Below are positions 59,207 through 64,000 of a stretch of 64,000 nt of DNA, piece by piece (position 1 is the stretch's first letter; every line of letters starts with the position of its first letter). The stretch covers positions 1 through 64,000 of the forward strand of contig NZ_SMJW01000001.1 of assembly GCF_004348335.1 (NCBI RefSeq), read 5' to 3'. Origin of the DNA: Actinomadura bangladeshensis. GTDB taxonomy: Bacteria > Actinomycetota > Actinomycetes > Streptosporangiales > Streptosporangiaceae. The position numbers and the translations under genes were made by a program. The notes beneath the pieces are model-generated. The model had not been told where the DNA came from. It did no database searches and saw nothing but the letters and a program-made list of their open reading frames with translations.

Positions 59207-59653
59207 TCACTCACCTCCGTTCGAGCCGAGCGGGGCCGCCGGGGCGAACCGGTAGAGGGTCACGTCCTCGCCGGGTACGTCGTGGAAGGTGACCTCCACC
59301 GGCAGACCGACCCGCACCTGGTCGAGGGGGCAGTCGTCGAGCTGCCCCAGCACGATCATCGGCTGCGGCCGCTCCGCCAGCTCGACCAGGACGACCACGT
59401 AGGGGACGTCGCCGGCGAACGCGGCGGGCCCGCGGTGCACGATCGAGTAGCTGAAGATCACGCCTCGCCCGCTGAGCGGCACCCACTCGATGTCCGTGCT
59501 GAAGCAATTGCGGCAGGCAGGGTAGGGCACCCAGCCGAACTGGCCGCAGTCCCGACACCGCGGGCCGCGGAACTCCCGCTCGATCAGCCCGTCCCAGAAC
59601 GGACGGTTCTCCTCGCTGACCTGCGGCAGCGGCTTGAGATATGGGGCAGTCAT
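59207..59653 (-). CDS. DUF35/OB-fold zinc-ribbon protein
   Basis: 148 residues. Zinc ribbon CRDCGQFGWVPYPACRNC (about 33-50) and OB fold (GVIFSYSIVHRGPAAFAGDV, PYVVVLVELAERPQPMIVLG). It lies between the thiolase-like gene and the ACAD pair and most likely assembles with the thiolase-like protein, as DUF35 domains do with Ltp2-type aldolases. GAGGAGG eight bases before the ATG. Confidence 0.9.
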   Translation of the reverse strand: MTAPYLKPLPQVSEENRPFWDGLIEREFRGPRCRDCGQFGWVPYPACRNCFSTDIEWVPLSGRGVIFSYSIVHRGPAAFAGDVPYVVVLVELAERPQPMIVLGQLDDCPLDQVRVGLPVEVTFHDVPGEDVTLYRFAPAAPLGSNGGE

Positions 59654-59681
59654 CGCCCGGGCCTCCTCGTTCTCGCCGATG

Positions 59682-60842
59682 CTAGTCGTGCGCCAGGACC
59701 ACTGTTGACGCGAGCCCGTGGACCGAGCCGCCCTGCCCCAGTGCGACGCCGATCCGGGCGTTGGGGACCTGCCGCTCGCCACACTCGCCCCGCAGCTGAC
59801 GGACGACCTCGATGACGCTCATCCCGGACGGGTTGCCGTTGTGGCTGTTGGACAACAGGCCGCCGTCGGTGTTGCACGGCATGGCGCCGCCGAGCTTCGT
59901 GCGCCCCTCACGGACGTAGTCCGCCCCCTCACCGATCTTGCAGAACCCCATCTCTTCAAGGTTGCGCAGCATCGTGATGGTGAAGCAGTCATAGAGGTTG
60001 GCCACGTCGATCTCGGAGCGGCTCACGCCGGCGATGTCGAAGGCCATGTCCGTGCAGCGGCGCACGGACCTGCCCTCCTCGGGGAACCAGGGGTCGTTGA
60101 AGGTCTGGTAGACGTCCGTCGCCGTGGCCTCGGCACCGCCGAGCACCCACACCGGCGTGTTCCGGCAGTCCTTCGCGATGTCCTCGGCCGCGAGCACGAG
60201 GGCGTAACCGCCGTCGTTCTCGATGCTGCAGTCCAGCAGGTGCAGCGGGTCGGCGATCATCCGCGAGCCCACGACGTCCTCGACGGTGATGGGGCCCTTG
60301 CGGCCCATCACCGAGTCGGGGTTGTGCACCGCGTGGTCGCGATGGATGACCGCGACCTGCGCCAAGTCCTCGCTCGACGCACCGAACTCGTGCATGTAGC
60401 GGCGCGCCCAGAGGGCGTACAGCGGCGTCATGTAGGCGCCCTGGATCTCCCAGTGGAAGTCCGGCAGGCGCGGCGCGGCCGTCGGGACGGCCTTGGATCC
60501 CGGGGAGTTCCCGCCGCCGGCGTGGGCCACCCAGGCCAGCGCGACGTTGCACGTGCCCGCGCTGATAGCCGCAGCCGCCTTGGCCACGGCGCCCTCGCCC
60601 TGGCCCGTGCCGATGTAGGTGATCGGACGCTCGCCGAGCTGCTCGGCCCAGTACATGTGGGTCTTGCTCCACGGCTCGGCGAGCAGCGGCGACAGACCGT
60701 CGATGTCGGTGTGGGCCAGCCCCGCGTCCGCGAGCGCCCCTTTGATCGCCTCGATCTCCAGCGACACCTTCGTGCGACCGAGCCGCCTGCCCTGCTCGGT
60801 GGTGTACACGCCGACGACCGCCGCTCTGCGTGTCGTGCTCAT
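59682..60842 (-). CDS. thiolase-like protein lacking the nucleophilic cysteine, Ltp2-aldolase-like
   Basis: 386 residues. The fold is that of SCP-x thiolases (KVSLEIEAIKGALADAGLAH, NLYDCFTITMLRNLEEMGF, GVALGQGGSVHG). Where thiolases have the cysteine loop (NxACATG) this protein reads ITYIGTGQGEGAVAKAAAAI with no cysteine, and the histidine loop is LLSNSHNGNPSGMSVIEVVR. Ltp2-type retro-aldolases of steroid side-chain degradation lose the same cysteine. With DUF35, FadE28/29-like and MaoC pairs downstream, a retro-aldol cleavage releasing a short acyl-CoA is likely. Confidence 0.82.
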   Translation of the reverse strand: MSTTRRAAVVGVYTTEQGRRLGRTKVSLEIEAIKGALADAGLAHTDIDGLSPLLAEPWSKTHMYWAEQLGERPITYIGTGQGEGAVAKAAAAISAGTCNVALAWVAHAGGGNSPGSKAVPTAAPRLPDFHWEIQGAYMTPLYALWARRYMHEFGASSEDLAQVAVIHRDHAVHNPDSVMGRKGPITVEDVVGSRMIADPLHLLDCSIENDGGYALVLAAEDIAKDCRNTPVWVLGGAEATATDVYQTFNDPWFPEEGRSVRRCTDMAFDIAGVSRSEIDVANLYDCFTITMLRNLEEMGFCKIGEGADYVREGRTKLGGAMPCNTDGGLLSNSHNGNPSGMSVIEVVRQLRGECGERQVPNARIGVALGQGGSVHGLASTVVLAHD

Positions 60843-60894
60843 CCGAACTGCTCCCCTCGGCCGCTTCGGGCCCGGTCGTTGGGTGTCATGGTCG

Positions 60895-61668
60895 TCAGCG
60901 GCCCGTGAACTCCGGGTCACGGCGCTGGCGGCCCGCGCGCACACCCTCGGCGAAGTCCGCTGTGCCGCGCAGCCGGGTCTGCTCGCTCAGCTCGCGCGCG
61001 AGCACCTCGCGGATCCGCCGAACGAGGTCGCCGCGCAGGGTCTCCTTGATCGACCGCACGGCGAGCGGAGCGGACCCCACGAACTGGCTCGCGAACTCGA
61101 TCGCCGCCGGCCGCAGGTCCTCGTCGTCGACGACGGCGTCGCACAGCCCGATCGCCGCGGCCTCCTCGCCGGTGACCGAGCCACCGGAGTAGAGCAGCCG
61201 GGCCGCGGCCGATTCGCCGACCGCGGCGGGGAGGGTGACTGAGATCCCGAAGCCCTGGTGGAACCCGAGTCGTGCGAAGTTCACCGTGAACCTGCTGCTC
61301 CGCGCCGCGACCCGGAAGTCCGCGACGAGGGCCAGCCCGACACCGCCGCCGATCGCGCGGCCCTGCACCGCCGCGACGACCGGGGTCCCGATGCCGAACA
61401 GACGCAGGCCCTGTTCGTAGACCCGCCCGGCCGCGCCCGGCTCCACCATCTCACCGGTGAGGTCCGCGCCGGCCGAGAAGTGCTTGCCGTCCGAGCACAG
61501 CACGATGGCCCGGCACGCCGGGGCGGCGTCCAGCCGTTCGAACTCGTCCGCGATGGTGCGGATCACCGTCGGGTTGAAGTAGTTGTTCGGACCCCGGCGG
61601 ATCTCGACAACGGCCACTCCCCCGTCGAGACGGGTGACCACCTCCGGGCTGCTCTCCACCGTCGTCAC
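60895..61668 (-). CDS. enoyl-CoA hydratase/isomerase (crotonase) family protein
   Basis: 257 residues. KHFSAGADLTGEMVE (about 67-81) and AAVQGRAIGGGVGLALVADF (about 103-122) give both oxyanion loops; FARLGFHQGFGISVTLPAAV lacks the classical paired glutamates. The GTG at 61668 overlaps the ligase stop as GTGA. It is followed after 52 bases by the thiolase-like gene, in the same operon. Confidence 0.87.
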   Translation of the reverse strand: MTTVESSPEVVTRLDGGVAVVEIRRGPNNYFNPTVIRTIADEFERLDAAPACRAIVLCSDGKHFSAGADLTGEMVEPGAAGRVYEQGLRLFGIGTPVVAAVQGRAIGGGVGLALVADFRVAARSSRFTVNFARLGFHQGFGISVTLPAAVGESAAARLLYSGGSVTGEEAAAIGLCDAVVDDEDLRPAAIEFASQFVGSAPLAVRSIKETLRGDLVRRIREVLARELSEQTRLRGTADFAEGVRAGRQRRDPEFTGR

Positions 61669-63881
61669 CGGGAAACCTCCGCTCGAATTGACTCACTGTC
61701 ACGGCCGACCGGCCGCGTGACCGGCGCGGCGACCGCGGACTCGAGATGGGCGACGAAGTCGACCGCCGTGGCGCCGTGCCCCTTCTCGTGCACGATCAAC
61801 GGGTTGATCTCGAACTCGACGAGGTCCGGCCCCAGGGCCGCGGCGACCTCCGCGGCGGCCACGATGGCCCGGGCGGCCGCGTCGACGTCGTGCACCGGGC
61901 CGCCCCGGAACCCGTCGAGCAGCGGCCATCCCCGCAGGCGGCGCAGCATCCGCAGGGCGGTGTCGTGGTCGACGGGCAGCAGACCGGTGTCGACGTCGGC
62001 GTACAGCTCGACGGCCGTCCCACCCAGTCCGACGGTCAGCACGGGCGGGTAACCGTTGTCCTGCACCTGCACGTCGATCAGCACCTCGACCCCGCTGCGC
62101 ACCCGGCGCTGCACCAGGACGCCCTCGACGACGGCGTGGGGGGCGTGCTGCCGCGCCCGCGCGGTCATCTCGTCGTAGAGGGCGCCGACCTGCGCGGCCG
62201 CCGCCCCCACCACGACCAGGCCCATCTCGGTCTTGTGCAGGATCTGCGGGGACTGCAGCTTCACCACGAGATCGTCGCCCAGTTGCGCGGCGACGCGCTC
62301 GGCCTCGGCCCGCGACGTGGTGAGCGTGCCCCCGGGAACGCTGATCCCCGCCGCGGCGAGGACTGGCGCCCCCTCGGCCTCCGTGAGGACCCGGTAGGCC
62401 GGACCGTTCGACGGTGCTGCCGGTGCGTGGACGGGCGACGCGCCCGTCCGGGACGGACCGGCGCTCACGATGTGCGACATGGCCCGCAACGCGGCGCCGA
62501 TCGAGTCGAACACGGGGATCCCGCCCTCGGCGTAGATCCTCCTGACCTCCAGCGTCCGGTCGTGCGAGCTGAGATAGACGATGGAGAACGCCTTCTCCGC
62601 ACGGCTGCGGGCCTCGACGATGCCCCGGGCGATGCGCTCGGCGATCTTGCCCACGACCGCGGACACCACCACCAGGACGTGATCGACGGCGGGATCCGCC
62701 GCGACCAGCCGGCACACCTCCCCGAGATCGTGGGGCCGACCGGACACGAGGTCCGCCGTCACGTCCACCGGGTTCTGCGGCAGGGCGAAGTCCGAGAGCA
62801 CCGGGACGAGGGCGGCAGCGGTGTCCGGGGACAGTGTCACCATCTCGAGCCCGAGCTCGAACGACATGTCCGCGCACAGCCCGCCCGCGCCGCCGGAGGT
62901 GGTCACGACACCGAGCCGGCGACTGGCCGGGCTGGCCCCGCGGACCAGCGACATCGCGGCGTCGACCAGCTCGTTGACGTCCGACACCACGACCACCCCG
63001 GCCGCAGCCGAGGCCAGCTTGAACGCCTCGTCCTGACCGACCATCGACCCGGTGTGCGATGCCACCGCGCTCCTGCCGACCTCGGTGGTCCCCGAACGCA
63101 GGAGCACGATGTGCTTGCCGACCTCGGCGGCACGGCGGCAGAGGGGGATCCAGTCGTCGGCGTGCGGCACACTCTCCAGGTAGAGCATCAGGACCCGCAG
63201 CTCGTCGTCGTCGAGGGCCTGCTCGGCGAGCTCGACGACCGACAGGTCGGCCTGGTTGCCCGTGCTGATCCACAGCGCCGGCACGCAGCCGCGCTCGCGG
63301 CCGAGATCGAACACGGTCCCGCCGATCGCGCCGCTCTGGCCGATGTACGCGACGGCCGAGGGTGGTCCGAGCTCGTCGGTCCACAGCGCGTTGGAGAAGG
63401 TCGCGGCGAGCCCGCTCGCCAGCGAGACGATGCCCTGGCAGTTCGGACCGAGTACGCGGATCCCGTGGGCCCGCGCGAGCTCGATGATCTCCCTTTCGCG
63501 CGCGGCGCCGTCCGCACCCCCCTCGGCGAATCCGGAGGCGAAGATGACGACGGCCCCGACCCCGGCGGCGGCGGCATCGAGGACGCTGTCCCGGATCCGG
63601 TCGCCCCCGGTGAACAACAGGGCGAGGTCGATCTCGTGCGGCACGTCCTTCAGGGAGGGGAAGCACGGTACGCCGGCGACCTCGGTCGCCTTCGGGTTGA
63701 TCGCGACCACGGGGCCGTCAAACCCGAAGCGCTGGATCGTCCGGACGGTGGTGGCACCGAGGCCCCGTCCCGAACTGGAGACGCCCACTACGGCGACGCT
63801 GCGCGGCCGGAAGAGCGCGTCAAGGCCATCGGCCGAGGCGTTCCGGTCACCGAGCGTGAGGCCGTCCTCATTGCTGCTCAT
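61665..63881 (-). CDS. acyl-CoA synthetase, NDP-forming (acetate-CoA ligase type)
   Basis: 738 residues, fused alpha-beta form. CoA-binding domain (ALFRPRSVAVVGVSSSGRGL), succinyl-CoA ligase-like domains (YIGQSGAIGGTVFDLGRERG, SHTGSMVGQDEAFKLASAAA) and a C-terminal ATP-grasp domain (VVKLQSPQILHKTEMGLVVV, LTVGLGGTAVELYADV). The phosphorylated histidine should lie in the SHTGS region. It interconverts an acyl-CoA and the free acid with ADP or GDP phosphorylation and may recover energy or activate the acid. ATGA overlap with the partial ACAD upstream. Confidence 0.9.
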   Translation of the reverse strand: MSSNEDGLTLGDRNASADGLDALFRPRSVAVVGVSSSGRGLGATTVRTIQRFGFDGPVVAINPKATEVAGVPCFPSLKDVPHEIDLALLFTGGDRIRDSVLDAAAAGVGAVVIFASGFAEGGADGAAREREIIELARAHGIRVLGPNCQGIVSLASGLAATFSNALWTDELGPPSAVAYIGQSGAIGGTVFDLGRERGCVPALWISTGNQADLSVVELAEQALDDDELRVLMLYLESVPHADDWIPLCRRAAEVGKHIVLLRSGTTEVGRSAVASHTGSMVGQDEAFKLASAAAGVVVVSDVNELVDAAMSLVRGASPASRRLGVVTTSGGAGGLCADMSFELGLEMVTLSPDTAAALVPVLSDFALPQNPVDVTADLVSGRPHDLGEVCRLVAADPAVDHVLVVVSAVVGKIAERIARGIVEARSRAEKAFSIVYLSSHDRTLEVRRIYAEGGIPVFDSIGAALRAMSHIVSAGPSRTGASPVHAPAAPSNGPAYRVLTEAEGAPVLAAAGISVPGGTLTTSRAEAERVAAQLGDDLVVKLQSPQILHKTEMGLVVVGAAAAQVGALYDEMTARARQHAPHAVVEGVLVQRRVRSGVEVLIDVQVQDNGYPPVLTVGLGGTAVELYADVDTGLLPVDHDTALRMLRRLRGWPLLDGFRGGPVHDVDAAARAIVAAAEVAAALGPDLVEFEINPLIVHEKGHGATAVDFVAHLESAVAAPVTRPVGRDSESIRAEVSR

Positions 63882-64000
63882 GTGACTCCTCGCCGCGAGA
63901 CCGACCACGGGACGCCTCGGTCGAGCCTCGGCTCTGCCGGTAGGCCGAGCACGCGTTCGGCCACGATGTTCCGCTGGATCTCGTCGGTCCCGCCTCGCAG
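63878..64000 (-). CDS. acyl-CoA dehydrogenase, C-terminal part (cut by window edge)
   Basis: The last 40 codons of a minus-strand gene: LRGGTDEIQRNIVAERVLGL followed by a short tail to a TGA at 63878-63880. GGTDEIQRN is the FAD-contact loop at the end of alpha-type acyl-CoA dehydrogenases. Its stop overlaps the ligase start (ATGA), so it belongs to the same long operon, whose promoter lies beyond the window. Confidence 0.88.
   Translation of the reverse strand: MRGGTDEIQRNIVAERVLGLPAEPRLDRGVPWSVSRRGVT

Noticed and set aside
57447-59255. Open frame of about 600 codons antisense to two acyl-CoA dehydrogenases
   Set aside because: Antisense frame with no domain; both dehydrogenases on the minus strand have complete family motifs.

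Overview
The window is high-GC actinomycete DNA. The evidence is codon third positions that are almost all G or C, many GTG starts, F420-type luciferase-like oxidoreductases, a mycothiol/thioredoxin-type arsenate reductase, and dense ATGA/GTGA gene overlaps. Genus cannot be fixed from the sequence; a Pseudonocardiales- or Streptosporangiales-like soil or water actinomycete is a reasonable inference.

Layout. (1) 1-3.2 kb: the start of an acyl-CoA dehydrogenase gene diverges from a four-gene operon (bicupin, alpha/beta hydrolase, crotonase, MaoC-like hydratase). (2) 3.2-10.7 kb: a gene-poor, decaying stretch with an aldehyde dehydrogenase remnant, a DUF5994 gene, a PAS-GAF-PP2C phosphatase, a frameshifted STAS gene, a MerR regulator, a broken cold-shock gene and small hypotheticals. 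(3) 10.9-15.5 kb: an arsenic resistance cluster (flavin monooxygenase, two ArsR repressors, arsenate reductase, Acr3 pump). It is followed by a truncated tyrosine recombinase, a strong hairpin and the 3' half of a tRNA, which looks like one end of an integrated element. (4) 15.8-25.1 kb: a defence-island-like stretch with a decayed AbiEii-type toxin-antitoxin pair, then two intact compact operons. The first is a Nudix/winged-helix regulator, a nucleoside phosphorylase-fold protein and a membrane protein; the last two share a short VQAGxVHG motif that resembles bacterial RHIM-like amyloid signalling motifs. The second is a YaaA/DUF6884-like protein, a GIY-YIG-like nuclease and an HhH-GPD DNA glycosylase with a [4Fe-4S] signature. 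I consider these the best candidates for undescribed conflict systems. (5) 25.2-64 kb: about 40 genes for CoA-dependent catabolism (dehydrogenases, crotonases, MaoC hydratases, SDRs, thiolases with DUF35 partners, acyl-CoA ligases, three luciferase-like monooxygenases, a phytanoyl-CoA-type dioxygenase and SnoaL-fold proteins).

How the catabolic genes fit together. The set can activate a carboxylic acid to its CoA ester, desaturate it (including two heteromeric ACAD pairs), hydrate it, oxidise it and cleave it by thiolysis or retro-aldol reaction. The 56.1-60.8 kb operon has the composition of the actinobacterial igr/ChsE-ChsH-Ltp2 set that removes the last three side-chain carbons of sterols, so the substrate may be a steroid-, bile-acid- or isoprenoid-like acid (inference). 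Nearly every transcription start region from 25 to 55 kb carries one copy of a 14-bp pseudo-palindrome close to AATCTTATCAGATT, and related copies lie upstream of the first operon. This points to one unidentified repressor controlling the whole set. Several otherwise sound genes are broken at G runs, so either sequencing errors or real decay must be considered.
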